Below are positions 9,919 to 22,040 of a stretch of DNA of 64,000 nt, piece by piece. The number at the start of each line of letters is the position of its first letter. Position 1 is the stretch's first letter. A model generated the notes under the pieces. That model was not told the DNA's origin. It searched no databases and worked only from the letters and a program-made list of their open reading frames with translations. Source of the stretch: Coccinella septempunctata. Taxonomy: Eukaryota; Arthropoda; Insecta; Coleoptera; Coccinellidae. The DNA lies in NCBI RefSeq assembly GCF_907165205.1, contig NC_058191.1:13456501-13520500 (forward strand), read 5' to 3'. The translations under genes were made by a program, and so were the position numbers.

Positions 9919-11532
9919 TGGACATTACGGATATTTGGAAGAAATCCCCCAAGATAATCTCGTGGAACATAAACGGAATCAACATTCGGAAAGCCGAGAT
10001 AGAAGAAATAATATCAGAGAGACAACCTGATATTCTAACAATACAGGCAACAAGAATTAACCGGAACGGACGACTAAATTTCATGAATTATAAAACGTAT
10101 AGATGTGACAGAATTACAAATACCGAAGGAGGAGTAGCAATATTGGTGAGAATCTAAAATACTACTTCAAAAGTAGATCCGCCAAACACAAGGAGAAACA
10201 GAAACAGTGACGATTTTTGCCGAATTAAATCGTCAAAGAGTCGAAATTACCTAGGTATATAAGCGACCACCAAACAATTTATTGGAAGAGGAGATAATCA
10301 ACATGTTGGAAGGGAGAAACCCGAAAATCTGCATCGGAGATTTCAACTGTAAATCCCCATTATGAAACAGCAGGGCAGAGAATATAAATGGCAAAAAACT
10401 CAAGGATTTCGCCGAAAAACAAAATGCCATAGTGATTGGACCAGAGTTACCGACATATCTTGCTTTTAGAATAGGAATACTAGATGTAATAGATATCGCG
10501 ATATTGAAAAATATAACTCACGAATTCTCGATTGAAACTTTGGAAGATGGAACCTCAAACCACAATCCCGTGGAATTGACAATTGAAGAAGAACCAAGAG
10601 AAAAACCGATGGAAATAAGAGAATATATAATTGGGCTGAATAAAGCCATTTAATACAATCGGAAATAACAGAAATTCTAACAATAAGCACTCCAGAGGAT
10701 TTGGAATGTGCGGTTGATAAACTGGAAGAGATTATATTGAAAGCTTACGAAAAAAGCACGAGAAGAGTGAAGAGACCAGCACCAAGTCATCCGCATGGCG
10801 ATACGCCTAAAGAAGTAAAAGATCTTATACGAGAAAATCGAAGACTCAGAAGAATATATCGGATGAATAAAAATGATCGGAATAGAAGGAACCGCAACCG
10901 CCATAGCCAAGTTCTGAAAAATGCCCTGAAAGATCTAAGAACAAGAAGATGGAACAAAAGAGTTCAAGAACTGAATACAATTGATCATTCTGCATGGAGA
11001 ATGCAAAAAAGGCTACGGGGAGAAAAGACTAAAATTCCACCCCTACACGGAGAAAGGGGGATTGCGTATACCAATACTGATAAGGCAGATGCATTGGCGG
11101 ACTCTATCGAACGAGAATCGAGAATATTTATTCTCGGATAGGCGACGATAATGAAGATCTGGAAGAACTGGTTGAAGAAAATGATGAAGAAATGGATGAA
11201 TTACCAGCGGCTGCTGAAATAGACGAACCAACATCGCCAAATGAAATCAAGGAAATAATTAGAAGTTTGAAGAAGAGGAAAGCTCCCGGAAGCGATAAAA
11301 TAACGAATGTTATGTTGAAGAAATTACCTAGAAAAGATATAGCCGCTCTTAAAAATATCGCGAATGGAATCATGAGGACAGAACACTACCCAGAAAAATG
11401 GAAAACAGCGGAAGTCATAGTGTTCAATAAACCATTCAAAGAGAAGATATTCCCACCAAACTATAGACCGATAAGTCTACTGTCGGCGTTAGGAAAAGTA
11501 GTAGAAAGAATTATAGCCACGAGGCTAAATGA
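9918..11532 (+). pseudogene. JB0 ORF2 segment 1 (endonuclease to early RT)
   Basis: Starts at ATG 9918 (KIISWNINGINIRKAEIEE). Pieces at 9918-10157, 10432-10653, 10701-11141 and 11192-11530 follow the JB1 ORF2 order: endonuclease (ICIGDFNCKS near 10330), linker, then NRKAPGSDK-like (KRKAPGSDKI) and YRPISLLSALGKVVERI of the RT. Several frameshifts and stops. It stops dead at 11532 inside the ..TRLN.. codons because a hAT-like element is inserted there; the same reading continues at 36132. Confidence 0.88.
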
Positions 11533-11823
11533 CAGGGGCGGATGGGACCACCGGGAAACCGGGAAGATTCCCGGTGGGCCGGTCGATTGTTGGGCCAGAG
11601 GGCTGGTCAGTTCGTACCATTTTTTGTCTTCGGCGGAACATATTTGACGTCGATATTTTTATTTTTACAAATATTGAAATCTACCAATAGATATATTTTC
11701 TTTTTTTTTATAACTCTTTATTGAAATTTACAATCTACTATTCTTAAGTATTAAGTAAATATGTTGAACTATTAATTGACATGAAGAAGTTATCAAACAA
11801 TATTGATACTTCTGTACAAAACT

Positions 11824-12785
11824 TTAACTAAAGTCAGTTGGCCAAGTTCTTTGTAGTCTTCTTATATTGTAGGGATCTCGTGCCAGTTGGTCTATGAGGA
11901 TGTTTTCATGTCCTTCAAGGTTCTGATGGTACTTTGCTGAGCGTTTTTTGATTTCGTCATCGATAAATGGTATCATTAGATCGTTATGGATAATGTAGTT
12001 AGATACATACCACGGCGCATGTGTTATCGAGCGTAGTATTATGGATTGGAGTCTCTGTATTATTTGAATATTGGATCTTTTAGCACATCCCCAAAATTGT
12101 ATGCCATATGTCCAGATCGGTTTAATTATCGCCTTGTAGACCAGTATCTTATTCTGAAGTGATAATTTGGATTTTCTTCCTATGAGCCAATACATTTGTC
12201 TGATTTTCATGTTTATTTGTGTTTTTTTGGCTAGGATGTGTGGTTTCCAAGTGAGGCGTTGGTCTAGATGAATACCAAGATATTTTGCTTCTGTTCTCAC
12301 CGGTACTTCAGTATCATGGAATTGTACAGGAGGGCAGATACTTCTTTTATTGGTGAAGGTAACTTGTACTGACTTCGTTTCATTGATAGTAAGTCGCCAT
12401 TTTCGATACCATTGTCCTAATTCTGTCAGATGTGCTTGAAGGTGTTTGGAGGCCACATCAGCATTTTCGTGAGATGTAAGCGTTGCTATATCGTCTGCAA
12501 ATGAAGCTAATGTTGTATTTGGATTTTCTGGTACGTCGGATGTATAGATCAAATAGAGCAGTGGACCCAATATACTTCCTTGTGGAACTCCTGCTTTTAT
12601 TTCAGTTGGGCTTGATATAGCATCACCATATCTTACGGCGAATCGATTCGTAAGATAGGATTTCAAGATTAGGTAATATGGCTGAGTGAGTAGTTTCTTC
12701 AGTTTGTAGAAAAGTCCTTTATGCCATACTTTATCGAAAGCTTGAGATGAATCCAAGAATACAGCAGTACAATATTTGTTCTCTT
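11824..12785 (-). pseudogene. JJ ORF2 segment 3 (RT palm to C-terminus)
   Basis: Open frame of 310 aa (11824-12756) plus the codons for CTAVFLDSSQAFDKVW up to the insertion point. Motifs: AGVPQGSILGPLLYLIY, SFADDIATL (catalytic ADD), YLGIHLDQRLTWKPH, IIKPIWTYGIQFWG. Intact as far as seen, but physically cut from the rest of ORF2 by Gyp-1 at 12786. The last four bases (12782-12785, TCTT) are the Gyp-1 target duplication. A 3' UTR of about 115 nt with a poly-A signal follows. Confidence 0.9.
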
Positions 12786-14027
12786 TGTAGCGTTCTACAC
12801 TGTATATAGTTGTTTATTGTAGCTGGCTTTTTAATTCTTGAAAAGACCATCACATGAAAGATTTTTAAATGTGGTTGTACGTCATATGTACGTTCATATG
12901 TGTAGGTAGGTGAAGAACGTTGATCTCCCTTAATTTTTTCGTTCCCGTTCGATCGACTGAAGGTGTTACAGATTGTTACGATCATTGATTTCCCGAATAT
13001 TATATTACTCTCTTATTATATTATATTACTCTCTTATAGTGTTTGAAAACCCTTATTCAAGGGGTAAGTATCTTTCAATTTTTAAGCAACTTTGATTTCT
13101 TACAATGTCTCTTTTTTTATTGCTTGATTGAAAATATAATTTCCGTTTTTACTTGGAATGCCTCCGCCATTTTATGTTATGCATGGAATGCTTTCAATAT
13201 TAAAAATTTTCCTGCGTATAGGAATTATTTCATCCTGCCTGATGCACGCTTTCATATATTGTGTGATCATTTTATTTTTGTTGCACCTCCGTCCTGAAAC
13301 AATTCGAATATGATTGCCACGAGATATTTGTATGTTTTTCCTGTTAGAAAAAGTAAGCGAAATAATTACACGAGTGTTTTTTATATTTAGAACATATTTT
13401 CTTTGTTGCTTTGAGACGGAGGTGTCAAGAAATTTATGCTGGCATTTTGCTTATGCATGAACTGTGCATTTCAGTTTTTTTTTGGAGTTTATCTTCCCTG
13501 GTAGGAGCTAAGCCAATTTTTCCAAGTTCGGGACTGCTTCAAAACGTTTGACGTTCCTGACTTCACGGAGCTGACGATACGACTTCGTCCAATTTGCAGA
13601 TCCTGCAGCCTGCAAAAGAACTTCGTACAATTTGCAGATCCTGTAGCCTGCAACAGAACTTCGTCCTGATTGGTAGTACATCAGTCTTCCCGTTACTCCA
13701 TTTCAACAGGGAAGTAAATATTATGAAAATCTAGTATTTTCATCTATATGTGTGTACATATGATCTGAGACTTTTTTTAACTATAATTTGTAATTCTAGT
13801 ATTTAGTATTTAGCTGTAAATATTTTTCTTGAATTCATTCTGGTACCAGGCTATTGATTGTATATTTTTATTTGTGAAGATAACACTTTTGTAAATAGAC
13901 GAGTGATTTGTTCGACTGGGAGTTGTGTCATTTTCATTAGAGGAATTGTGTGATCAGGCTCACGACCCAATTACAACCGACTAAGCTCGGGCATTTTAAA
14001 TGTTCTAATAGTCACAAGACTGTTACA
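12786..14027 (+). repeat. Gyp-1 5' LTR
   Basis: 1242 bp, TGTAGCGTTC...GACTGTTACA. Contains a short duplicated block (AATTTGCAGATCCTG at about 13590 and 13630). Matches the 3' LTR almost throughout. It carries the promoter by family rule; I do not call a specific TATA box. Confidence 0.9.
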
Positions 14028-14033
14028 CAATTT

Positions 14034-14051
14034 TGGCGCCCAACGTGGGGC
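14034..14051 (+). other. Gyp-1 primer binding site, tRNA-Lys type
   Basis: TGGCGCCCAACGTGGGGC, six bases after the 5' LTR end. This 18-mer is the well-known complement of a tRNA-Lys 3' end used to prime minus-strand DNA synthesis in several gypsy lineages and retroviruses. Confidence 0.85.
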
Positions 14052-14262
14052 ACTTAAAGTCCTTGTATTATATACTTCTAAAAACCTGGTCTCACTTTTC
14101 TCCTGGTGGAGGTAACTTGAGGATTCATGGTCGACCAACATTCTCGTTTCGGGTAGTTCAAGATTTTTCGGGTCATTCTCCTGGCAACCATATCGAATTT
14201 TCATTCGGGTGGCACTTTGGTTTTCTTTTCTATTATTATCTCGGTTATCTCTATTTTTCGAA

Positions 14263-15528
14263 ATGTCTATCAATCCATATTATCTAAGACAAAATGAACT
14301 CTCCTATGAAATTGCGATTAGAGGAATTGAAGTTCCGTCATCAGTAGATGACAAACGTAAAATTTTAAGGGGATTGCTATCCCAAGAGTCTTCAGATCGC
14401 AGTTTCATTGTCTTATCGGATCCCTTTTCTTTCAAACAGAACGTTGAAGGAATCAGAGAAAGTTTGATTAGTCTGAAAGAAGCTTGTTCTAAATTTCAAT
14501 CTGATTCCTCACCAGTAGATTAGAAGCGTGTAATATCTCGTTTAACTCATGTAACTGGTAGAATTCAGCGTTTATTAACTGCAGATGATGATGAATCCGC
14601 TGTTAGGCAGAGTCTTTATAAAGAAGTTCTCATGTTAGAGTCTGATATTGCGGAGAAGGTTTCTACTGAACCTCTCAACCCTTCTACCTCCACACCTGTA
14701 AAAACCTCGGGTTTGCACGACCCCTTATCTCATCTCAATGTAGGAACTAATCCTAAATGTATTCCTGTATACAAGTGGGGTCTAAAGAAGTACTCGGGAA
14801 GGGAACCATTGATTCCATTCCTGGAGTTAGTTGAGTCCCTTAAAGTTTCTAGGGGTTGTACGGATTCTGATCTGTTCGATTCTGCTGGAGATCTGTTCGA
14901 AAACGAAGCTTGGACTTGGTGGCATAACAACCACATAAAAAAACGTTTTTCCAACTGGAACGAACTCGTGAAGTCACTAAAATCAACTTTTTTGCATAGC
15001 AATTACGATTCTGTGTTGCTGAGTGAGATAAAATCTCGTAAGCAAAAACCCCGAGAGTCGGTAGCCCTCTTTATAACTTTTATGGAAGCTCAATTTAATA
15101 GGTTGAATAAATGTCCACCAGAGGTTGAGATGGTCAATGTTATTAGAGATAACTTGCTTCCAGATTATGTTAAGGCTCTTGTCTTACAGGATATTGGATC
15201 GATATCCCAGTTAACGACTCTTTGTAGGAGAGTAGAGGACGCACTGTGTTTGAGTGTTTCGAATCAGTTAGGAGAGATGCAGGTATCTCAGGTTCCTTCT
15301 AGTGTCAGATGTTGGAACTGTGGTGAAGAGAATCATCGTTACAATGAGTGCCGTAAGCAAAGAAAACGCTTTTGTTATGGTTGTGGTCAGAAGAACGTGA
15401 TCAAGTCTAACTGCCCCCTCTGCTCAAAAAACGTGAGGAGGATCCACAGTCCCGCAGGTATTGAAGGTCCTTCCGGTCTAAACCCTGCTCAAAAGCAAAA
15501 ACCCAGGTCGAACCAGAAGAAGAATTAG
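14263..15528 (+). pseudogene. Gyp-1 gag, one premature stop
   Basis: One frame from ATG 14263 (MSINPYYLRQNELSYEIAIRG) to 15528, interrupted only by TAG at 14521-14523. The C-terminal part (from 14632) has the gag core (WTWWHNNHIKKRFSNW) and a zinc knuckle CWNCGEENHRYNEC, then a degenerate second one (CYGCGQKNVIKSNC, lacking the histidine). It forms the particle shell and packages RNA by family knowledge. Pol is in the -1 frame and overlaps the gag end. A slippery-looking A AAA AAC at 15426-15432 is in gag phase, but the -1 product would stop at TGA 15462-15464, so it is not the shift site as the sequence stands. Confidence 0.85.
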
Positions 15529-15644
15529 TTTCTTCGGCTCCTGCAACGGCCAAGATCCCAGATTCGTCTGATAATCTCCTCAAAATACCTTCTCTCAGTT
15601 CTCTCACAAATGACCGAATCCATTCGAAGGAAGTCAACCCCTTA

Positions 15645-18600
15645 ATGGAGCTGCGTCAGAAAGACAATCGTCCCTATTTAACAGTTCATGTTGGAGGAGA
15701 GCCTATTTCTTCCTTACTCGATAGTGGGAGCAACGTCACAATTTTAGGTACCTCTTCAATGCATCTTTTGCGGACATTAAACTCATCCCTTCACTATGAC
15801 GTATCGGTTAATCTTACTACGGCTGATGGAAAGCCTCAGACTACTCTTGGTTATGTAAACCTTCCCATTAGCTTGAACAATGTCGAAAAGGTTCTCAGGG
15901 TACTTGCTGTTCCTTCAATAACTCATGACTTGATTTTGGGTATGGATTTTATTCATGCATTCAATTTGGCTCTTGATTTCAAAGATTTCACCTATAGTTC
16001 TTCTTACTTATCTTTAGATAATTCAGTAGCTGTAGTTAGAGCATTGCTTGGACCTGATTCGTTGACTGATTCAGAAAAATACGAATTAGACTTTGTTGTT
16101 GACCTGTTCAAACAAATTGCACCCTCTGACAAGTTGGGTACGACGCATTTATATAAGCATCACATCGATACAGGAGATGCCAAGCCTGTTAGACAGAGAC
16201 AGTATCCACTTTCTCCGGCCATGCAGAAAATTTTGAACGAGGAAATCGATAAAATGTTGAAACTCAACATCATTAAACCTGTGTCCGGGTGTAGCCCATG
16301 GTTATCTCCACTCTGGCTGGTCCCCAAAAAGGATGGAACATACAGAGTTGTGTTCGATGCTAGAAAGTTGAATTCCATCACTCTACCTGACAGTTACCCA
16401 ATGCCCCCCATTGATTCAATTTTAAGTAAAGTACGTGATGCATCATATCTTAGCTCAATAGATTTGAAGCAAGCTTTTTTTCAGATTCCTTTGGATGAAG
16501 AATCCAAAATAAAAACTACTTTTGCCGTTCCAGGCAGAGGCCTGTTCTGTTTCAATGTATTACCATTTGGTTTAAATTGCGCTTGTCAGGCAATGGTGAG
16601 ACTTATGGATATGGCCATTGGTCCATCATTAGAGCCCTATGTATTCTATTATGTGGATGACATAATCGTTTGCACCCCTACTTTTGAGATGCACCTCGCT
16701 GTACTTAGAAAGCTATTTCACTGTCTTAAAGAAGCTAATCTTACGGTTAACTTGGATAAATGTCAGTTTTGTAGACCTTCTTTGAATTTTTTGGGATTCG
16801 TTGTGGATGCGAATGGTCTAAGAACTGATCCCTCCAAGGTTCAGGATATCTTGGATTATCCCGCTCCGAAGAATACCACCCAGATCAGGCGTTTGATCGG
16901 TTTGATCGGTTATTACCGTCGGTTTTTGAGAGACTTTGCTTCAGTATGTAGTCCAATTACTGATTTGTTGAAGGGTAGGAAGAAAGGACAACCAATTGTA
17001 TGGACTGATGAGGCGGATGAAGCCTTCCATAAAATAAAGTCTTTGTTGACCTCAGCTCCCATACTGGCAAGTCCAGTCTTTTCGAAGCCATTTTGTGTTG
17101 CTTGCGATGCTAGCGACAATGGTGTTGGAGCAGTATTGTTTCAGGAGGAGGATGGATTAGAACATCCAGTTGCTTACTTCAGTAAGGTTTTGAATAAGAG
17201 CCAACGCAACTATTCAACCACTGAGAAAGAGCTCCTAGCTATCGTTTTATCGATTGAGAAATTCAGGCCGTACATTGAGGGTACCGAATTCACAGTAATC
17301 ACTGATCATTCTTCGTTGGTATGGCTAAATTCGATGAAGAATCCCAATCAACGTATCTCAAGGTGGATTATGAGATTATCTTCATACCGTTTCAAGATTG
17401 TTCATCGAAGTGGTTCCCTTAACACTGTGGCTGATTCACTCTCTCGTTTGTCAAGTGATACTGTACAGGTTTCTATCTTGAACCTATCTCAGATGAATAT
17501 AGATAAATGGTACGGTAATATGCTGACGAAAGTTAGCGATCGTCCAGATCTGTTTCCTGATTTTAAAGTTAGCAATGGCGTCTTATACAAGCATATTTTG
17601 CCTAGGTACCGCCTTCTGAATGATTCTCCCGAGTGGAAGATTGTTGTGCCAACTTCTCACAGGCTGGAAGTTATGAAGGAATTTCATGATGAGCCAACAT
17701 CAGGACATTTCGGAATTTACAAGACATTACACCGAATATCTTCCCTATATTACTGGCCGAGGATGAAGAACTCTGTGGTCAAGTATGTCAGAGGCTGTAA
17801 GGTATGTGCTTCTTGTAAACCAGGAAACCTACCTCAGGCTGGATTAATGGGCAAGTATCGAAATATCAACTTTCCATTCCAATTTTTGGGTGCTGATTTG
17901 CTGGGACCCTATACACGTTCTAAATCTGGGAACCAATATCTCCTAGTCGTTACCGACTGGTTCACCAAGTTTGTTTTTGTACAACCGCTTTCCAAAGCTA
18001 CTGCCAAAGCGATTGTGAAATTTATCGAAAATCAGATTTTCTTGCTATTCGGTGTTCCTCAAATTTTTGCGGTGGATAATGGATCTCAGTTTGTTTCTGC
18101 TGAATTCAAGAACCTGATGAAAAAGTATAAGGTCCAGAAAATCTTCTACAATGCACGTTTTCATCCTCAAATTAACCCAACTGAACGTGTGAATAAGACA
18201 ATAGTCACCGCCATAAGATCATACATTGATGGTGATCACAAACTTTGGGATACAAACATCTTACAAATCGCACAAGCTATCAGACTTGCTAGGAGTGAAA
18301 GTTTGAAATATAGTCCTTCATTTTTGGTTTTTCTTAGGAATGTTGCCACTGATGGATCATTTTATGGTCTCATTTCAGAAAATGCTGACAACACCGTCAC
18401 TGTGGGAGATGAGGTCTTGGATTCTGATTTGGTGCGACAACTACCAGATCTTTATGAAGACGTTCGAAAACGTCTGAAGCATTCCTATGAGATCAATGCT
18501 CGTAGATACAACCTCAGAAGACGGGATGTTCGCCTGAGCGTTGGTGATAGAGTTTGGAAGAGAAACTTTGTTCTCTCTGATGCTTCCAAAAATTTCACCT

Positions 18601-18773
18601 CAAAACTCGCTCCCAAATTTATCCCTTGCATAGTTAATAGGGTACTATCTTTTCTTGTGTACAATCTAGTTGACCTGTCCGGTAAGGACTTAGGAAATTC
18701 CCATATTAAGGACATTAAGCCTGATCTAACCCGAGATGACCCGGATGATTCTTTAGATGTGGAGTCCGAATGA
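15645..18773 (+). CDS. Gyp-1 pol: protease, RT, RNase H, integrase
   Basis: 1042 aa from the first ATG; the frame is open further upstream, overlapping gag by some 60 nt. Protease SLLDSGSNVTILG (residues 23-35); RT with YYVDDIIV around residue 336; RNase H with ACDASDNGVGAVLF near 486; integrase zinc motif H..H..C..C near 683-715; DDE core readable as VTDWF, VDNGSQF and NPTERVN; then a basic C-terminus. All catalytic residues are present and the frame is unbroken. The start residue of the true polyprotein is unknown because pol is normally made by frameshifting from gag. Confidence 0.93.
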   Translation: MELRQKDNRPYLTVHVGGEPISSLLDSGSNVTILGTSSMHLLRTLNSSLHYDVSVNLTTADGKPQTTLGYVNLPISLNNVEKVLRVLAVPSITHDLILGMDFIHAFNLALDFKDFTYSSSYLSLDNSVAVVRALLGPDSLTDSEKYELDFVVDLFKQIAPSDKLGTTHLYKHHIDTGDAKPVRQRQYPLSPAMQKILNEEIDKMLKLNIIKPVSGCSPWLSPLWLVPKKDGTYRVVFDARKLNSITLPDSYPMPPIDSILSKVRDASYLSSIDLKQAFFQIPLDEESKIKTTFAVPGRGLFCFNVLPFGLNCACQAMVRLMDMAIGPSLEPYVFYYVDDIIVCTPTFEMHLAVLRKLFHCLKEANLTVNLDKCQFCRPSLNFLGFVVDANGLRTDPSKVQDILDYPAPKNTTQIRRLIGLIGYYRRFLRDFASVCSPITDLLKGRKKGQPIVWTDEADEAFHKIKSLLTSAPILASPVFSKPFCVACDASDNGVGAVLFQEEDGLEHPVAYFSKVLNKSQRNYSTTEKELLAIVLSIEKFRPYIEGTEFTVITDHSSLVWLNSMKNPNQRISRWIMRLSSYRFKIVHRSGSLNTVADSLSRLSSDTVQVSILNLSQMNIDKWYGNMLTKVSDRPDLFPDFKVSNGVLYKHILPRYRLLNDSPEWKIVVPTSHRLEVMKEFHDEPTSGHFGIYKTLHRISSLYYWPRMKNSVVKYVRGCKVCASCKPGNLPQAGLMGKYRNINFPFQFLGADLLGPYTRSKSGNQYLLVVTDWFTKFVFVQPLSKATAKAIVKFIENQIFLLFGVPQIFAVDNGSQFVSAEFKNLMKKYKVQKIFYNARFHPQINPTERVNKTIVTAIRSYIDGDHKLWDTNILQIAQAIRLARSESLKYSPSFLVFLRNVATDGSFYGLISENADNTVTVGDEVLDSDLVRQLPDLYEDVRKRLKHSYEINARRYNLRRRDVRLSVGDRVWKRNFVLSDASKNFTSKLAPKFIPCIVNRVLSFLVYNLVDLSGKDLGNSHIKDIKPDLTRDDPDDSLDVESE

Positions 18774-19339
18774 CACAAACAAACCCCCTATTTTGTATCC
18801 GTTTTGATAGTGAAATGTATAATATCTCCTAGTGCTGTCCTTATTCCTTCTCTCTCAATGGTTTCAAAATGGACATAATAACTATTTGAAGTTCAAGGGT
18901 AATTATCTTTCCTCTTTATCTCCCTTTTGAACGTAGTGCATTACCTTCCTGTAATGGAGGGACCTATCTTCTATATCTCCGATATATATCTTTCCATTAC
19001 ATTACCTTTATCTTCTGCCCTTGTTCTAATTTTCTCTTTTACCCCTTGGCAAAAACTTCTTATTCTTTTCGGAGCAACGTATAGTTACATTGGTTTATGC
19101 GCATGCGAATTTTTGTGTACCTATTTAGTTCTGGAATAACTAAATATTTTGTGTCTTTAGATGCAGTATGGTGTCCATTGGAAGCCTAACTTTGTAATCT
19201 ACCTTGTGATTCACTGAATCACTGGCGCCCAACAATTAACGTCTATTGTCTCTTACAAGAGAGGAAAAAGGAGATGAAAGCTCTTTGATGAGCAAAGACC
19301 TTTTTTTTTTGTTTTTTTTTTTTGTGGGATGAGGGATAG
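18774..19339 (+). other. Gyp-1 3' non-coding region with second PBS-like site
   Basis: No frame above 70 aa and no envelope. It contains TGGCGCCCAAC at 19223-19233, identical to the first 11 nt of the primer binding site, then T-rich tracts (about 19292-19323) and a purine tract GTGGGATGAGGGATAG immediately before the 3' LTR, the likely polypurine tract. Confidence 0.7.
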
Positions 19340-20580
19340 TGTAGCGTTCTACACTGTATATAGTTGTTTATTGTAGCTGGCTTTTTAATTCTTGAAAAGA
19401 CCATCACATGAAAGATTTTTAAATGTGGTTGTACGTCATATGTACGTTCATATGTGTAGGTAGGTGAAGAACGTTGATCTCCCTTCATTTTTTCGTTCCC
19501 GTTCGATCGACTGAAGGTGTTACAGATTGTTACGATCATTGATTTCCCGAATGTTATATTACTCTCTTATTATATTATATTACTCTCTTATAGTGTTTGA
19601 AAACCCTTATTCAAGGGGTTAGTATCTTTCAATTTTTAAGCAACTTTGATTTCTTACAATGTCTGTTTTTTATTGCTTGATTGAAAATATAATTTCCGTT
19701 TTTACTTGGAATGCCTCCGCCATTTTATGTTATGCATGGAATGCTTTCAATATTAAAAATTTTCCTTCGTATAGGAATTATTTCATCCTGCCTGATGCAC
19801 GCTTTCATATATTGTGTGATCATTTTATTTTTGTTGCACCTCCGTCCTGAAACAATTCGAATATGATTGCCTCGAGATATTTGTATGTTTTTCCTGTTAG
19901 AAAAAGTAAGCGAAATAATTACACGAGTGTTTTTTATATTTAGAAAATATTTTCTTTGTTGCTTTGAGACGGAGGTGTCAAGAAATTTATGCTGGCATTT
20001 TGCTTATGCATGAACTGTGCATTTCAGTTTTTTTTTGGAGTTTATCTTCCCTGGTAGGAGCTAAGCCAATTTTTCCAAGTTCGGGACTGCTTCAAAACGT
20101 TTGACGTTCCTGACTTCACGGAGCTGACGATACGACTTCGTCCAATTTGCAGATCCTGCAGCCTGCAAAAGAACTTCGTACAATTTGCAGATCCTGTAGC
20201 CTGCAACAGAACTTCGTCCTGATTGGCAGTACATCAGTCTTCCCGTTACTCCATTTCAACAGGGAAGTAAATATTATGAAAATCTAGTATTTTCATCTAT
20301 ATGTGTGTACATATGATCTGAGACTTTTTTTAACTATAATTTGTAATTCTAGTATTTAGTATTTAGCTGTAAATATTTTTCTTGAATTCATTCTGGTACC
20401 AGGCTATTGATTGTATATTTTTATTTGTGAAGATAACACTTTTGTAAATAGACGAGTGATTTGTTCGACTGGGAGTTGTGTCATTTTCATTAGAGGAATT
20501 GTGTGATCAGGCTCACGACCCAATTACAACCGACTAAGCTCGGGCATTTTAAATGTTCTAATAGTCACAAGACTGTTACA
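19340..20580 (+). repeat. Gyp-1 3' LTR
   Basis: 1241 bp, same ends as the 5' LTR. A handful of differences by eye (for example cccttaat against cccttcat, cctgcg against ccttcg, ggtagt against ggcagt). Followed by TSD TCTT at 20581-20584. Confidence 0.9.
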
Positions 20581-21771
20581 TCTTCTAGGCTTGTGGAAAT
20601 AGTGTTCACTACACGATGTATTTGATGAGCTGCAGAGTGGTGTTCCCTAAAACCAAGTTGATGATTGGGTATGAGTCCGTTCATATTTATGTCCTTCTTC
20701 AATCTTTTGAGTAGTAATTTCTCGAACAGTTTTCCTAGGATTGGTAGGAGACTTATGGGTCTATAGGATTTCACATCATGTTCAGGTTTGTTCGGTTTGG
20801 ATATCATAATCATTTCTGCATATTTCCAGATTGTGGGAAAGTAAGATAGGCTCATCATTCGATTGAACAGAGTATTGATGTATATGATTGCTTTTGGTGG
20901 CAGTTGTTTCAGAATTTCTGCTGTTATCAGGTCGTATCCAGGAGCTTTCTTATTTTCAACCTCTTTATTTCATTAAAAACTTCTTTGGGCTTGAATGGTT
21001 TAACAGGGGGCGACATTTGACAGGCAACATCCAAGAATGACTCAACTTCTGCATCATTGATTCCTGGTTGGGGTTCATCGGGGGTAAATACTCGCGATAA
21101 ATGTGTTGCGAATAGAGTTATTTTATCCTCATCAGAGCTAGTCCACTCTCCATTTAGTTTTCTGATCGGAGGATTCCGCTTTATAGGTCTTTTGTGCTTT
21201 TTCGTAGCTTTCCAGATGTTGTATTCACCGTTATTATCGATGCTCTCTATGTGGTGCTGAAATTGTGAATTGGAATACTCTTGTAGGATCCTATGTAGTT
21301 TTCTAGCCAGATAGTTGTATTCTTTTTTATCTGTCGCATTACGAGATCTCTGCCATCTTCCTCTCGCTTGTCGTTTTGCGGTAACCATTTCTCGAATATA
21401 CAGAGGTAATTTCGTTTTTTCATCTTGTTTAGAGTTCGCTGTTGTGCTTTCCCAGGCTGCTTTCTGAATCATTTCTACAATAAATTTGGAGGCTTCTTCC
21501 AAATCTTGATGATCTTTGAGTTTAATGTCCAGTTTGATGTTGTCACTTATGATTTGTTCAAATGGGTTGTACTTAGGTTCAGTAAAATGGGCGAGTGATC
21601 TGATGATAGATCCCGTGTTGCTTCTGTTTGTAGGTGGCCATTTGCAAATCCTTTAGTGACGAAAAAGTCTTAAAGATCAAGGATTTTGTTTGGGGACAAT
21701 ATGTTGGTGTTCCTGAAGAAACTGCTTCTAAATTTTTGTTCACTATGACCTTCATTAGATTGCGTCCTTTA
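20581..21771 (-). pseudogene. JJ ORF2 segment 2 (endonuclease C-terminus to early RT)
   Basis: On the minus strand 21771 resumes with GRNLMKVIVNKN, continues through the SSDHSPI endonuclease motif (near 21600), a linker (20927-21502) and the RT start KAPGYD, YRPISLLPILGKLFE, GFREHHSAAHQIHR, ending at the Gyp-1 site. One frameshift lies near 20945, just before the KAPGYD codons, and another near 21635-21660 in the endonuclease. Confidence 0.88.
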
Positions 21772-22040
21772 TTTTTTTTTTTTTTTTTTATAGCAGGGGG
21801 AATCTGCGACCGTGAAAACACGGGGCTCTATCTCTCGCCCAGAGGAACCCATTTCTAGGGAACACTGTGGGGTTACTCACTCTCCTGAGTTCGCGACCCA
21901 CTAAACCTAACCTGCTTTTTGTTGGTTCCGGGCTTTTGCCTATAAACCATTTATCCCTTAATCGGTTGATTTCTTCTTGTACATTGTCGTGCTAGGGTTT
22001 TCATGTTCGTCCATTTCGGATATCTCTTCTTAGTATTAGT
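21772..22040 (-). other. JB2 3' UTR and poly-A tail
   Basis: Minus-strand reading shows the conserved JB tail: TTTATAGGCAAAAGCCCGG hairpin near 21930-21955, a TTTAGTGGGT block near 21890, CCCCCTGCTATA then A18. The same blocks are in JB0, JB1 and the copy at 52757. Separated from ORF2 by the LINE-K insertion. Confidence 0.8.

Larger units (their letters stand above)
12786..20580 (+). mobile_element. Gyp-1: full-length Ty3/gypsy LTR retrotransposon
   Basis: LTRs 12786-14027 and 19340-20580 begin TGTAGCG and end GTTACA. The TSD is TCTT (12782-12785 and 20581-20584). Total 7.8 kb, with order LTR, PBS, gag, pol (PR-RT-RH-IN), LTR and no envelope frame. By eye the two LTRs differ at roughly eight positions of about 1240, so insertion is fairly recent. 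It interrupts the JJ ORF2 RT. Gag carries one in-frame stop. Confidence 0.93.

Noticed and set aside
15426..15432. A AAA AAC slippery heptamer in Gyp-1 gag as the gag-pol frameshift site
   Set aside because: It is in the right phase, but a -1 shift there meets TGA at 15462-15464, well before the pol frame opens.
18774..19339. Envelope gene for Gyp-1
   Set aside because: Largest frame 70 aa, no signal peptide plus fusion/transmembrane layout; so no retrovirus-like envelope.
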